A stretch of DNA of 64,000 nt from NCBI RefSeq assembly GCF_003710825.1, contig NZ_RHHQ01000012.1:620001-684000 (forward strand), read 5' to 3'. This stretch comes from Brevibacillus fluminis. Its GTDB lineage: Bacteria > Bacillota > Bacilli > Brevibacillales > Brevibacillaceae. Position numbers and translations under genes: made by a program. Below the pieces are notes generated by a model. It worked only from the letters and a program-made list of their open reading frames with translations, was not told the origin of the DNA and made no database searches. Positions 16,020-25,356 of the stretch are shown here, piece after piece; positions within the stretch are counted from its first letter, which is position 1; each line of letters opens with the position of its first letter.

Positions 16020-17168
16020 ATGAAGATTCCGTTTTGTTTGCCGCATATCGGCGATGAGGAGATTCAGGAGGTCGTCTCCGCGATCAAATCCAATTGGCTG
16101 AGCAAAGGACCAAAAACATTGGAATTCGAGGGCGAATTCGCCAAGTTTGTCGGCGTCTCGCATGCGGTTGGACTCAATTCTTGCACGGCTGGCTTGCATC
16201 TTGCCCAATTAGCGATTGGTATCGGACCGGGCGATGAGGTGATCACGAGCCCCTATACGTTTGTCGCTACCGCCAACACGATTCTGCATTGCGGGGCGAC
16301 CCCCGTCTTTGTAGATATCGACCCGCTCACGCTCAATCTGTCGCCAGAGTTAATTGAGCAGGCGATTACACCGAGAACGAAGGCAATTATTCCCGTGCAT
16401 TTTGCCGGTTATCCGTGCGAGATGGATCGAATCGTTGACATTGCCCGTCATTATCACCTTTCCATTATTGAGGATGCGGCCCATGCTGTTTACACGAGGT
16501 ACCGGGAACGAAACATCGGCAGCATCGGCGATATCACGTGCTTCAGCTTTTATGCAACAAAAAATTTGACCACAGGGGAAGGCGGCATGGTTACCACCAG
16601 CGACGAGGAATTGGCTGCACGCATTCGCATGTTGAGCCTACACGGCATGAGTAAAAACGCCTGGAACCGCTATGCCGAAAAGGGGACCTGGTATTATGAG
16701 GTCGAGCATGCGGGCTATAAATATAACATGACCGATGTGCAAGCCGCGTTTGGTCTGTTGCAATTGCAAAAGCTCGAAGCAATGCAGCAAAGGCGCGCCC
16801 AAATCGCAGCGCTCTATACGTCGATTTTGTCAGAGTGTGAGGGGGTGGTCCTTCCATACGATTCTGCTGAGCATCGGCATGCTTGGCACCTTTATAGCAT
16901 CCGGATCGATCCAGAGCGTTTGGCTATTAGCCGCGAAGCGTTTATCACCAAGCTGTCTGCTGTTGGAGTTGGTACTTCCGTCCACTTCATCCCCATCCCT
17001 CATCATCCTCACTACAAAAGGCTCGGCTACAATCTCCACGAATATCCGCAAACGCGAAAAGTCTACGAAGGCACGATTTCGCTACCGCTCTATCCAGGAC
17101 TGACCGACGACCAGGTTGCCTATGTAGCGGCAGCGGTTTGCGATATCGCTTCAAGACACAGAAAATGA
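16020..17168 (+). CDS. DegT/DnrJ/EryC1 aminotransferase, PglE/perosamine-synthetase-like
   Basis: A 382-residue PLP aminotransferase. Lys181 in SFYATKNLTTGEGG is the PLP lysine, and IEDAAHAVYTRYRERNIGS precedes it. The conserved Y-N-M-T-D-VQAAFGL substrate motif is present. The ATKN-TTGEGG version is typical of enzymes aminating C4 of UDP-4-keto-6-deoxy sugars. Next to a PglF/CapD-like 4,6-dehydratase and an initiating phosphosugar transferase, it probably makes UDP-4-amino-4,6-dideoxy-GlcNAc, the first sugar of the repeat unit. ATG 16020 is chosen; the frame is open to a GTG at 15999. It overlaps the next gene by four bases. Confidence 0.8.
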   Translation: MKIPFCLPHIGDEEIQEVVSAIKSNWLSKGPKTLEFEGEFAKFVGVSHAVGLNSCTAGLHLAQLAIGIGPGDEVITSPYTFVATANTILHCGATPVFVDIDPLTLNLSPELIEQAITPRTKAIIPVHFAGYPCEMDRIVDIARHYHLSIIEDAAHAVYTRYRERNIGSIGDITCFSFYATKNLTTGEGGMVTTSDEELAARIRMLSLHGMSKNAWNRYAEKGTWYYEVEHAGYKYNMTDVQAAFGLLQLQKLEAMQQRRAQIAALYTSILSECEGVVLPYDSAEHRHAWHLYSIRIDPERLAISREAFITKLSAVGVGTSVHFIPIPHHPHYKRLGYNLHEYPQTRKVYEGTISLPLYPGLTDDQVAYVAAAVCDIASRHRK

Positions 17169-17782
17169 TGATGAAACGCCGCTATTTGTACATCAAGCGT
17201 CTTGTTGATCTCTGCTGCTCGATTGTGGGACTCGTGCTCATCAGCCCGTTGTTTCTCGTTCTCTCGATTTGGATAAAGCTCGATTCCAGCGGCCCTGTTT
17301 TTTTTCGCCAAAAACGGATCGGAAAAGGAGGGCATGTATTTCTCATCTATAAATTCCGTACGATGATCGTCGATGCCGAAAAACAAGGAAAGCAGATTAC
17401 CGTTGGAGATGACCGACGCATTACGAGATGCGGAACAATCTTGCGAAAATACAAGTTAGACGAGCTACCGCAACTGATCAATGTGATCAGGGGGGAAATG
17501 AGCCTTGTTGGGCCGCGCCCAGAGGTACCAGCTTATGTGGAACTGTATGATGACCAGCAAAGGCGGGTGTTTACCGTGAGTCCCGGTTTGACGGATGAGG
17601 CTTCGATCAAGTACCGCCATGAGAATCAATTGCTGCAAGTCGCTGAGGATGCCGAGCGCACGTATATCGAGGTTATCATGCCTGACAAGCTGCGGATCAA
17701 TTTGCGTTATCTAGAAACAGCCTCCATAAGAAAAGATTTAGGGATCATCCTCAAGACGTTGTTTGCAGTGGTAAAACGATAG
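17165..17782 (+). CDS. Initiating undecaprenyl-phosphate sugar-1-phosphate transferase (PglC/EpsL-like)
   Basis: A 205-residue monotopic phosphoglycosyltransferase. It has one N-terminal re-entrant membrane helix (LVDLCCSIVGLVLISPLFLVLS region), then GPVFFRQKRIGKGG, IYKFRTM, RKYKLDELPQLINVIRGEMS and LVGPRPEVP, all hallmark motifs. The catalytic pair is the D-E in KLDELPQ. Its short length, without the extra N-terminal TM bundle of WcaJ, matches PglC. It starts the repeat unit on the lipid carrier. ATGs at 17165, 17168 and 17171 are possible; the first overlaps the previous stop. Confidence 0.9.
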   Translation: MMMKRRYLYIKRLVDLCCSIVGLVLISPLFLVLSIWIKLDSSGPVFFRQKRIGKGGHVFLIYKFRTMIVDAEKQGKQITVGDDRRITRCGTILRKYKLDELPQLINVIRGEMSLVGPRPEVPAYVELYDDQQRRVFTVSPGLTDEASIKYRHENQLLQVAEDAERTYIEVIMPDKLRINLRYLETASIRKDLGIILKTLFAVVKR

Positions 17783-17798
17783 TGGGAGGATAGGACGT

Positions 17799-19685
17799 AT
17801 GACCTTTCGTCAACGGTTGCTCTTTTTGGGAACGCTGGATGCCCTGATCGTGACTGCTTCCGTCTTAACTGTCTACTTGCTGCGATTTGAATTTGCCGTT
17901 CCCCAAGCGGAAAAGCGACTGCTGCCTTACGTGATCATCTCCCATGTGATTTTAAATTTGCTTGGGTTTCATTGGATGAAGCTGTATCATCGGCTGCTTC
18001 AGTACGCCAGCATGGCTGAGGTCATAGCCATTGTGAAAGCAGTCACCATAGCTGAACTCGGATGCTTTTTTCTCTTTCGATCGGTAGCAGCCGTATTTCC
18101 CGATATGACGGTGCCGAAATCCATTTACATTGCATGGGCGTTGATCATTCTGGGCGTCGGTGGCTCACGCATAGCATGGCGATTGTTTCGTGATACGTAT
18201 TTGCTTGAGCCGACAGGGATGAAAAGGCGGAATGTGCTCATCATTGGAGCAGGACAGGCGGGAGTGCTGGTCACAAAAGAGTTGCGCTATGCCAAAGATT
18301 CAACCCTGCAACCGGTCGCTTTTATCGACGATGACCGAAAGAGACATCGGCTGGAGTTGATGGGTTTGCCCGTCGTTGGAGGGCGGGAAGCCATTCATAC
18401 AGCTGTCGAGCGCTACGACATTCAGGATATCGTGATTGCGCTGCCCTCTGTGTCACAGGCGGAAATTGCCAAAATCATCGATATTTGCAAAACAACGACT
18501 GCTAGTGTAAAAATACTCCCGAGTATCGCGGATGTGATCAAGGGAAAAGTGTCAATTGGGATGATCCGTGACGTGCAAGTAGAAGATTTACTCGGCAGAG
18601 AGCCAGTAAAGTTGGATCTCGACGGTATTGCAGGCTATGTCTCGAACGAGGTTGTGCTTGTGACTGGTGCTGGAGGGTCAATCGGATCGGAGCTGTGCCG
18701 CCAGCTGTTGCGTTTTTCTCCCAAAAAATTGCTGCTTTTAGGGCATGGTGAAAACAGCATATACGAAATCGATATGGAGCTAAGGCGAACGTTCCATGAA
18801 GCGGTCCTCGTACCTGTGATTGCTGATGTGCAGGATCGCCGCCGACTGGAGGAGATTTTTGCGCAGCACCGCCCAAGCGTAATCTTTCATGCTGCGGCGC
18901 ATAAGCATGTTCCGCTCATGGAGCTAAATCCCGCGGAAGCAATTAAAAACAACGTGTTGGGAACAAGAAATGTGGCTGAGTGCGCCCATCGATTCGGTGC
19001 GTCACATTTCGTGATGGTGTCAACCGATAAGGCGGTCAATCCGACCAGTGTCATGGGAGTGACCAAGCGACTAGCGGAGCTGCTGGTGCAAGGCATGGGC
19101 CGCTACAGCACGACCAAGTACGTGGCGGTCCGGTTCGGCAATGTGCTAGGTAGCCGCGGGAGCGTCATACCTGCTTTCAAAAAGCAAATTGGCCACGGTG
19201 GTCCTGTCACAGTCACTCATCCAGACATGATTCGGTACTTCATGACAATTCCTGAAGCGGTTCAGCTTGTCATCCAAGCAGGTTCACTTGCCAATGGCGG
19301 AGAGATTTTTATCCTCGATATGGGAAAGCCGGTGAAAATTGTTCAGTTGGCGAGAGATCTCATTTCCTTATCGGGTTTCAAGCCGGAAGTGGATATTAAG
19401 ATCGAGTACACGGGAATTCGTCCGGGCGAGAAGTTATATGAGGAGCTGCTGACCCGTGAAGAAGGGATCACTGCTACCAAGCACGATCGCATTTTCATCA
19501 GCCAGCCGATACCGTTGGAATGGGAAGCGTTTATGGAACAAATAAATATGCTCGAACAGTATGTGCAGAAGCCGGAATCGATCGAGTCGAGGGATCTCCA
19601 TGATCTTGTATTCCACCTTTTGTCATCGCATCAAGATCAGACGCAGAGTGAACGCTCCGAAACAAAAGCGCCCGTGCTTTTGTAA
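17799..19685 (+). CDS. Membrane-bound UDP-GlcNAc 4,6-dehydratase (PglF/CapD/EpsC-like)
   Basis: A 628-residue polysaccharide biosynthesis protein. It has four N-terminal TM segments (about residues 7-130), a first Rossmann domain (NVLIIGAGQAGVLVTKEL, about 145) and the catalytic SDR domain with TGAGGSIGSELCRQL. The active-site region STDKAVNPTSVMGVTKR has Met in place of the usual SDR Tyr, as normal for this family. It converts UDP-GlcNAc to the 4-keto-6-deoxy sugar used by the neighbouring aminotransferase. The RBS GGGAGGA precedes ATG 17799. No PglD-type acetyltransferase sits beside it, so full bacillosamine synthesis is not proven. Confidence 0.9.
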   Translation: MTFRQRLLFLGTLDALIVTASVLTVYLLRFEFAVPQAEKRLLPYVIISHVILNLLGFHWMKLYHRLLQYASMAEVIAIVKAVTIAELGCFFLFRSVAAVFPDMTVPKSIYIAWALIILGVGGSRIAWRLFRDTYLLEPTGMKRRNVLIIGAGQAGVLVTKELRYAKDSTLQPVAFIDDDRKRHRLELMGLPVVGGREAIHTAVERYDIQDIVIALPSVSQAEIAKIIDICKTTTASVKILPSIADVIKGKVSIGMIRDVQVEDLLGREPVKLDLDGIAGYVSNEVVLVTGAGGSIGSELCRQLLRFSPKKLLLLGHGENSIYEIDMELRRTFHEAVLVPVIADVQDRRRLEEIFAQHRPSVIFHAAAHKHVPLMELNPAEAIKNNVLGTRNVAECAHRFGASHFVMVSTDKAVNPTSVMGVTKRLAELLVQGMGRYSTTKYVAVRFGNVLGSRGSVIPAFKKQIGHGGPVTVTHPDMIRYFMTIPEAVQLVIQAGSLANGGEIFILDMGKPVKIVQLARDLISLSGFKPEVDIKIEYTGIRPGEKLYEELLTREEGITATKHDRIFISQPIPLEWEAFMEQINMLEQYVQKPESIESRDLHDLVFHLLSSHQDQTQSERSETKAPVLL

Positions 19686-19748
19686 AGTCAAATGAGATAA
19701 GCATTGCGAATGCGCTATGATTCGAGAACAAGGGAGAGGGTAGTGGAT

Positions 19749-20780
19749 ATGAAGCCAATACGTGAGTGGAAAAAACGGACAAAATGGATCGTGGGTAGCT
19801 CAACGTTCCTACTCCTCTTCCTTTTCGGTATGATTGGATACACGGCTTGGCAGTTGTATGATACGGCCAAGGCAATGTATCAACCTGTCGAACGTCTCCC
19901 TTCGCTTCCTAGGCAGGAGGCACTAGCGCAGGAAAAAGAGCAGGCGGTGGATGAAGAGCAATCTGTTGTCGATCAGCGAGACAATGCAGCATCAGGGTCT
20001 TCAGCAACACCTCAAGCAGCAACGAAGAAAGAGCCGATTCAGACGACAGCCTTTTTACTATTGGGCGTAGATCATGATTCTGCAGCGACTGATACAGGCA
20101 GAACCGATGTCATTATGCTTGCGATTCTGAACGGAAAATCAGGTAAACTGACGCTGACCTCCATTCCACGTGATACCTATGTCCAGATCGCGGGAAAGAA
20201 CCATAAAGATAAAATCAATGCAGCTTTTCATTCAGGGGTGGAGACAACGATCGCCACAGTAGAAAATTTCACTGGCGTCATCGTCGATCATTACGTACTT
20301 TTTAATTTCGACGGCTTTGTCAAGGCGATTGACAGCATGGGTGGAATTCAACTTGATGTGGATGCCAATGCGGCAGTCGAATTGAAGGTACAGGCCGGGC
20401 TGCAGCATTTGGCAGGAGCCCCCGCTCTGGAGTATGCGCGCTTTCGCAGCGATGCGCGGGGCGATTTTGGTCGCAATGAACGCCAGCAGAAAGTAATGAA
20501 GGCCGTACTGGAGGAGAGCAAGGGACTGCGTTCGCCTGACAAAATCAAGCAGATTCTTGATACAGTGGGCAAAGATGTGCGAACAGACCTCACGTTTTCC
20601 CAGATGGTGACATTCGCAGCGCATTTGGACGACTTCTCGGCGGACAATGTCGATCAGATTGTTTACTCGGCTAGCACCGCGAGATTCGGTCCGCAAAATC
20701 TCAGCTATGTATTAATCGATGATACGGAGCGAAAACGCGTCACGAACTTGTTAAAGGCGACAATTGGGGCTGCAAAATAG
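19749..20780 (+). CDS. LCP (LytR-CpsA-Psr) family glycopolymer ligase
   Basis: A 343-residue membrane-anchored extracellular protein. A TM segment lies at about residues 15-38, followed by a low-complexity linker (about 45-100). The LCP catalytic domain starts FLLLGVDHD and has LTSIPRDTYVQI, KINAAFHSG, VLFNFDGFVKAID and YARFRSDARGDFGRNERQQ. The conserved Arg and Asp residues that bind the pyrophosphate lipid are present. LCP enzymes move a completed polymer from its lipid carrier to peptidoglycan, so the product is probably wall-attached at least in part. ATG 19749 has GGGAGAGGG eight bases upstream; GTG 19743 is too close to it. Confidence 0.9.
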   Translation: MKPIREWKKRTKWIVGSSTFLLLFLFGMIGYTAWQLYDTAKAMYQPVERLPSLPRQEALAQEKEQAVDEEQSVVDQRDNAASGSSATPQAATKKEPIQTTAFLLLGVDHDSAATDTGRTDVIMLAILNGKSGKLTLTSIPRDTYVQIAGKNHKDKINAAFHSGVETTIATVENFTGVIVDHYVLFNFDGFVKAIDSMGGIQLDVDANAAVELKVQAGLQHLAGAPALEYARFRSDARGDFGRNERQQKVMKAVLEESKGLRSPDKIKQILDTVGKDVRTDLTFSQMVTFAAHLDDFSADNVDQIVYSASTARFGPQNLSYVLIDDTERKRVTNLLKATIGAAK

Positions 20781-20861
20781 GGAAAACGTGCATTGTCTGT
20801 CCAAACGGCATATTGTAGGATAGAAAATATTTGCTACAACGAGAGCGAGCTGACTGTAAAG

Positions 20862-22598
20862 ATGTCTTATATGCAGGAGTATTATCGATGGTTGGCGCAC
20901 GGTGATATGTCGACCGAATTAAAGGAAGAACTTGAGCATATCCGATCCTTGCCGGCTGAAATTGAAGATCGTTTCCACAAAGAGCTGGAATTCGGGACCG
21001 CCGGGTTAAGGGGCTTGATCGGGGCGGGAACGAACAGGATGAATCGATATACCGTACGGAAGGCTGCGCTTGGATTCGCGCAGTATATCTGCAGGCAAGG
21101 TGAAGCCGCGAAACGGCAAGGCGTCGTAATCGCTTATGATTCGCGGTTGAATTCGTATTCCTTCGCGGACGAAATCAAGCAGATACTGGTGCAGCGAGGC
21201 ATATCTGTTTGGTTTTTTCAAGAGCTTGCACCCACTCCTCTTTTGTCATTTGCAATCCGTTATTACGGGGCTTTTGCCGGAATTGTCGTGACGGCAAGCC
21301 ACAATCCTCCTGAATACAATGGGCTAAAGGTCTATACTCAATATGGTGGACAAATGACGGATCATATCGCTTCCGAGGTGTATCGGGATATTCAGCAGGT
21401 TGGGGATACACTTGTGATGGACACGTCTAGCGATTGGTTATGCTCATCAGGACGAGGCGAGATCAGAATGATCGGCGACGAACTATTTGCAGCGTATGGG
21501 GTACAGGTCGAACGATTGCTTGTACAACGCCAGTTGATTGAATCTGCAGGTGACGAACTGTGCATTGTATACACGCCGCTGCACGGAACTGGGAAAAAAG
21601 TCGTGAGACAGCTTCTTGCAAATAGCGGCTTTCGTAACGTTCATCTTGTATCGGAACAGGCAGAGCCGGACTCGCGTTTTCCGACCGTGATGGCACCAAA
21701 TCCGGAGGATCCTGCGGTGTTTGAAAGCGCGCTGCGGCTCGCACAAGAAAAGCAGGCGGATCTGGTGATCGCAACGGACCCTGATGCTGATCGACTTGGG
21801 GTCATGGTCAAAACAGGTGATGGATTTCGGATGTTGAACGGTAATCAATTGGGTGTGCTCTTGCTTCACTATCGTTTGGATCAGTTGTCCGAAAAGGGGC
21901 AGCTACCGTCAAACGGGCGTTTCATAAAAACGATCGTAACATCGGATCTCGGGGAAAAGATCGCAAATAAATATAAGGTCGTTACGGAAAATACGCTAAC
22001 CGGCTTCAAATATATCGGTGAAAAAATGGAAGCGTATGAACAAGAAGGGACAGGACGCTTCCTGTTTGGTTACGAAGAGAGCTTTGGCTATTTAGCCGGA
22101 GATTTTGTCCGTGACAAGGATGCGGTTCAGATCGCGGCCATCGTCGCGGAAATGGTGTTGGTCTATAAGCGGGCAGGGAAACATTTGTTCCGCGTCTTGG
22201 AGGAGATTTACGTAGAATTCGGGTATTATACCGAAGAGTTGCTTTCCGTTACGCTGCTCGGAAAACAGGGTCAAGAACTGATTCAGGAACAGCTTGCCGC
22301 ATTACGTCAAAATCTACCTACCGAAATTGGAGGCATTCAAGTACGGCTGGTGGAAGATTACAAGACGGGCCAGAGAATTAATAGAAAAACGAGTGAAATG
22401 ACGAAACTTCCTTTGCCTCCGTCCAACGTGATCAAATTGATCATGGTTGACGGTTCCTGGCTGACAATCCGCCCTTCAGGTACCGAACCCAAAATGAAAG
22501 TCTATCTAAGCGCAAACGCGGCTCAATCCGAACAGGATGCAAATGAAAAGCTGCAGCGACTCAAAGCAGGGATTAAACAGCTGATAAGACTCACGTAA
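20862..22598 (+). CDS. pgcA: Alpha-phosphoglucomutase
   Basis: A 578-residue phosphohexomutase of the Firmicute PgcA type. It shows LEFGTAGLRG, the phosphoserine loop TASHNPPEYNGLK, the Mg site DPDADRLG, the sugar loop GYEESFGY and the phosphate-binding RPSGTEPKMKVY. It converts glucose-6-phosphate to glucose-1-phosphate, feeding GalU. The open frame reaches TTG 20793, but ATG 20862 (MSYMQEYYRWL) gives the N-terminus expected for the family; ATG 20871 is also possible. The RBS is weak for both, so the start is uncertain. Confidence 0.9.
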   Translation: MSYMQEYYRWLAHGDMSTELKEELEHIRSLPAEIEDRFHKELEFGTAGLRGLIGAGTNRMNRYTVRKAALGFAQYICRQGEAAKRQGVVIAYDSRLNSYSFADEIKQILVQRGISVWFFQELAPTPLLSFAIRYYGAFAGIVVTASHNPPEYNGLKVYTQYGGQMTDHIASEVYRDIQQVGDTLVMDTSSDWLCSSGRGEIRMIGDELFAAYGVQVERLLVQRQLIESAGDELCIVYTPLHGTGKKVVRQLLANSGFRNVHLVSEQAEPDSRFPTVMAPNPEDPAVFESALRLAQEKQADLVIATDPDADRLGVMVKTGDGFRMLNGNQLGVLLLHYRLDQLSEKGQLPSNGRFIKTIVTSDLGEKIANKYKVVTENTLTGFKYIGEKMEAYEQEGTGRFLFGYEESFGYLAGDFVRDKDAVQIAAIVAEMVLVYKRAGKHLFRVLEEIYVEFGYYTEELLSVTLLGKQGQELIQEQLAALRQNLPTEIGGIQVRLVEDYKTGQRINRKTSEMTKLPLPPSNVIKLIMVDGSWLTIRPSGTEPKMKVYLSANAAQSEQDANEKLQRLKAGIKQLIRLT

Positions 22599-22614
22599 AG
22601 AATGAGGGTGCACA

Positions 22615-23508
22615 TTGGAAAAGAGACAAATAAAAAAAGCGATTATTCCGGCTGCCGGCCTCGGCACGCGTTTCCTCCCTGCAACCAAAGCGATGCCCAA
22701 AGAAATGCTGCCGATCGTCGACAAACCAGCCATTCAATATATTGTGGAAGAAGCGGTTGATGCAGGCATCGAGGACATACTTATCGTGACGGGAAAAGGC
22801 AAACGTGCGATCGAAGATCACTTTGACAAAGCGATTGAGTTGGAACAGCAGTTGGAGCAGAAGCAGAAGCACGAATTGCTCCAGCAAGTGCGTCAATCAT
22901 CAAAAATGGCAACGATTCATTATATCAGGCAGCAAGAACCGCTTGGATTGGGGCATGCTGTATGGTGTGCCCGTAAATTCATCGGTGATGAGCCGTTCGC
23001 GGTGCTGCTGGGTGACGACATTGTCATAGCAGACAAGCCCTGCATCAAGCAGTTGTGTGAAATATACGCGGAGACGAATGGCTCGGTCATTGGCGTGCAG
23101 GAAGTGGCGGATGAACAATTACCGCGCTATGGTGTCGTCGATCCATTTTCTGAAAGAGGGCGCTTGTATCAGATTCGCAGCCTTATCGAGAAGCCACCTT
23201 TAGGAACGGCTCCATCCAATCTCGCCATCATGGGCCGCTACATCTTAACGCCTGGCATTTTCGCTTTTTTGGACAAGCACGAGAAAGGCGCTGGCGGTGA
23301 AATTCAACTAACAGACGCCATTCAGAAGCTGAGTGGGCAGGAGAACGTGCATGCCTATCGCTTCGAAGGTGTCCGCTATGATGTGGGAGACAAGCTGGGC
23401 TATATTACTACCTCAATCGAGTTCGCACTGCGAAATGCGGAACTGCGCGAGCCTTTACTAAACTTCATCGAGTCGGTTCTAATGGAGGAAAAAGCCAACG
23501 ATCGTTAA
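22615..23508 (+). CDS. galU: UTP-glucose-1-phosphate uridylyltransferase
   Basis: A 297-residue nucleotidyltransferase with the motif AAGLGTRFLPATKAMPKEML, LVTGKGKRAIEDHFD, GDEPFAVLLGDD and the late KPPLGTAPSNLAIMGRY. It makes UDP-glucose, the precursor of glucose-based sugars for this EPS and for wall polymers. It starts at TTG 22615 with GAGGGTG four bases upstream. It is the last gene of the EPS operon; a GC-rich hairpin follows. Confidence 0.95.
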   Translation: MEKRQIKKAIIPAAGLGTRFLPATKAMPKEMLPIVDKPAIQYIVEEAVDAGIEDILIVTGKGKRAIEDHFDKAIELEQQLEQKQKHELLQQVRQSSKMATIHYIRQQEPLGLGHAVWCARKFIGDEPFAVLLGDDIVIADKPCIKQLCEIYAETNGSVIGVQEVADEQLPRYGVVDPFSERGRLYQIRSLIEKPPLGTAPSNLAIMGRYILTPGIFAFLDKHEKGAGGEIQLTDAIQKLSGQENVHAYRFEGVRYDVGDKLGYITTSIEFALRNAELREPLLNFIESVLMEEKANDR

Positions 23509-23519
23509 GAAGCATGCGT

Positions 23520-23548
23520 GGGGGCTGGCTACGGCTAGCTCCCTCTTG
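23520..23548 (+). terminator. Hairpin ending the EPS operon
   Basis: A 10-bp stem, GGGGGCTGGC with GCTAGCTCCC, closes a TACG tetraloop 11 nt after galU. The following U-tract is poor (TCTT), so termination may be partial; some read-through into lytS is possible. Confidence 0.5.
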
Positions 23549-23575
23549 ACGATAATCCAGCCTGCTATAGATAAT
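23546..23575 (+). promoter_or_regulatory. Candidate sigma-A promoter for lytS-lytT
   Basis: TTGACG at 23546-23551 and GATAAT at 23570-23575 are separated by 18 bp. A perfect 7-bp hairpin (TGCCCTA 23581-23587, TAGGGCA 23593-23599) lies at the expected transcript 5' end and could stabilise the mRNA or act as an operator. Confidence 0.45.
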
Positions 23576-23625
23576 GAAAGTGCCCTAACTGGTAGGGCAA
23601 TTGTTCTGGCGAAAGGAGACATTCC

Positions 23626-25356
23626 ATGGAGCCATTATTCCATCCTCTCACCATTTCGTTGGCTGAGCGTGCGGCTTTATTGGTTGTGGCAGCACTGCTG
23701 CTCACTCGAGTAAAAGCGTTTCGCAGCATTCTCCATCACAGGGCGACGTTGAAAGAAAAACTGATCATGGTGCTGATTTTTTCGGGCATCTCGATTTATG
23801 GTACCTATTTGGGCATCCCGTACCAAGACGCCATCGCCAATTCACGTGTGATCGGAACGGTTATGTCCGGCCTGCTGGCAGGGCCGTGGGTAGGCGCCTT
23901 CACCGGCGTGATTGCCGGCATCCATCGTTATTCGCTGGGCGGCTTCACCGCGCTTTCATGCGCTGTGTCCACGGTGACCGAAGGCGTACTGGCGGGGCTG
24001 GTCTATCATGCCTTGCGCAAAAAACGCGATGTCACCTGGCAGGCGGCGCTCGTGGTCGGCTTCATCGCGGAATGGATGCAGATGGGGATCATTCTGTTGT
24101 TTTCTCGCCCCTTTGATCAGGCGTTGGACCTGGTCAAAACGATTTCCATCCCGATGTCTCTCGTGAATTCTCTGGGAATTGCTATTTTTATGATTATTGT
24201 CGGCTTGGTGCGGACGGAGGAAGATCGGATCGGGGCGCTGCAAGCCCAGCGTACGCTGCGGGTTGCGGACAGGACGCTGTCCTTTTTGCGGGAAGGCTTG
24301 ACGACTGAGGCGGCGGGTTCGGTGGCAGAGGAGATTTTGCGCACGACCAATGTCGCAGCGGTCGCGATCTGCGATACCAAAAAGGTGTTGGCACATGTTG
24401 GCATAGGTTCCTCGCACCATCTGCCAGGGCGGGAGATTATTACAAACGCCACTCGCGAGGTGCTGGAAAAGCAAGAGGTAAAGATCGCCCAAACGAAGGA
24501 AGAGATCGGGTGCACGGAGAAAAATTGCACACTCCGTTCGGCGATTATTGTGCCGCTTTTGACAAAGCGAGGCGCGGTGGGTGTGCTGAAGCTGTATCAG
24601 GATCGTACGCGCAAGCTGTCCGCGGTAGACCTGGAGCTGGTTCGCGGCTTGGGCGCACTGATTTCGACGCAGCTTCAGATCGCGGAGCTAGAAAAGCAAT
24701 CGCGCCTGTTGGCCACCGCAGAAATTAAGGCGCTACACGCGCAGATCAACCCCCATTTTTTGTTCAATGCACTGAATACGATCGTGTCCTTCATCCGCTT
24801 TCGGCCGGAAAAAGCGAGAGAGCTCTTGATCTATTTAAGCGATTATTTCCGGCGCAATCTGCACGACAGCGGCGGTTTCGTGACGCTGGCGCAGGAGATT
24901 GAGCACATCGAAGCGTACGTCGCGATTGAGCGGGCCCGTTTTGATGAAAAGCTCAAGGTGCATGTGGAAATTGAAAGCGGTGTCGAGCAGACAATCGTGC
25001 CAGGACTGGTGCTGCAGCCGCTGGTGGAAAACGCCATCAAGCACGGCTTGCTTCCCAAACGCGAAGGCGGAAGCGTTTCCATTCGGGCGAGGCGTGTCCA
25101 GAACAGTCTGGAGCTGACGGTCGCTGACGACGGGATCGGGATGGAGCGCGATCCGTTTGCCCCGCTAACACAGACGCGGGAAAGGGCGGATCGGTTGTCC
25201 GGAATCGGCCTCGCCAATGTGAAGGGCAGGCTGCATTCCATCTATGGGCCCCCGTATGGCATCGCGATCCAAAGCGAAAAAGGGAACGGGACGATCTGTA
25301 CCATCACACTGCCGTTGGGAGGGGAAAGCGTTGCTCAAAGTGTTTATCGTGGATGA
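23626..25356 (+). CDS. LytS/BtsS-type sensor histidine kinase
   Basis: A 576-residue sensor. A 5TMR-LYT membrane domain covers about residues 10-195 and a GAF domain about 220-360. The dimerisation/phosphoacceptor box is LHAQINPHFLFNALNT (His near residue 380), and a HATPase domain with LVENAIKHGLLPK and ADDGIGMERDPF closes the protein. LytS-type kinases with this build sense pyruvate or membrane state. The ATG has AAAGGAG 7 bases upstream. The next gene, its response regulator, starts 26 nt before this stop. The transporter cstA directly downstream suggests a pyruvate-sensing role, as in the BtsSR-BtsT and LytST-PftAB systems. Confidence 0.88.
   Translation: MEPLFHPLTISLAERAALLVVAALLLTRVKAFRSILHHRATLKEKLIMVLIFSGISIYGTYLGIPYQDAIANSRVIGTVMSGLLAGPWVGAFTGVIAGIHRYSLGGFTALSCAVSTVTEGVLAGLVYHALRKKRDVTWQAALVVGFIAEWMQMGIILLFSRPFDQALDLVKTISIPMSLVNSLGIAIFMIIVGLVRTEEDRIGALQAQRTLRVADRTLSFLREGLTTEAAGSVAEEILRTTNVAAVAICDTKKVLAHVGIGSSHHLPGREIITNATREVLEKQEVKIAQTKEEIGCTEKNCTLRSAIIVPLLTKRGAVGVLKLYQDRTRKLSAVDLELVRGLGALISTQLQIAELEKQSRLLATAEIKALHAQINPHFLFNALNTIVSFIRFRPEKARELLIYLSDYFRRNLHDSGGFVTLAQEIEHIEAYVAIERARFDEKLKVHVEIESGVEQTIVPGLVLQPLVENAIKHGLLPKREGGSVSIRARRVQNSLELTVADDGIGMERDPFAPLTQTRERADRLSGIGLANVKGRLHSIYGPPYGIAIQSEKGNGTICTITLPLGGESVAQSVYRG

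Noticed and set aside
7656..17168. The two DegT aminotransferase genes as a recent duplication
   Set aside because: They share family motifs but differ in PLP-lysine context, substrate motifs and length, so they are distinct enzymes.
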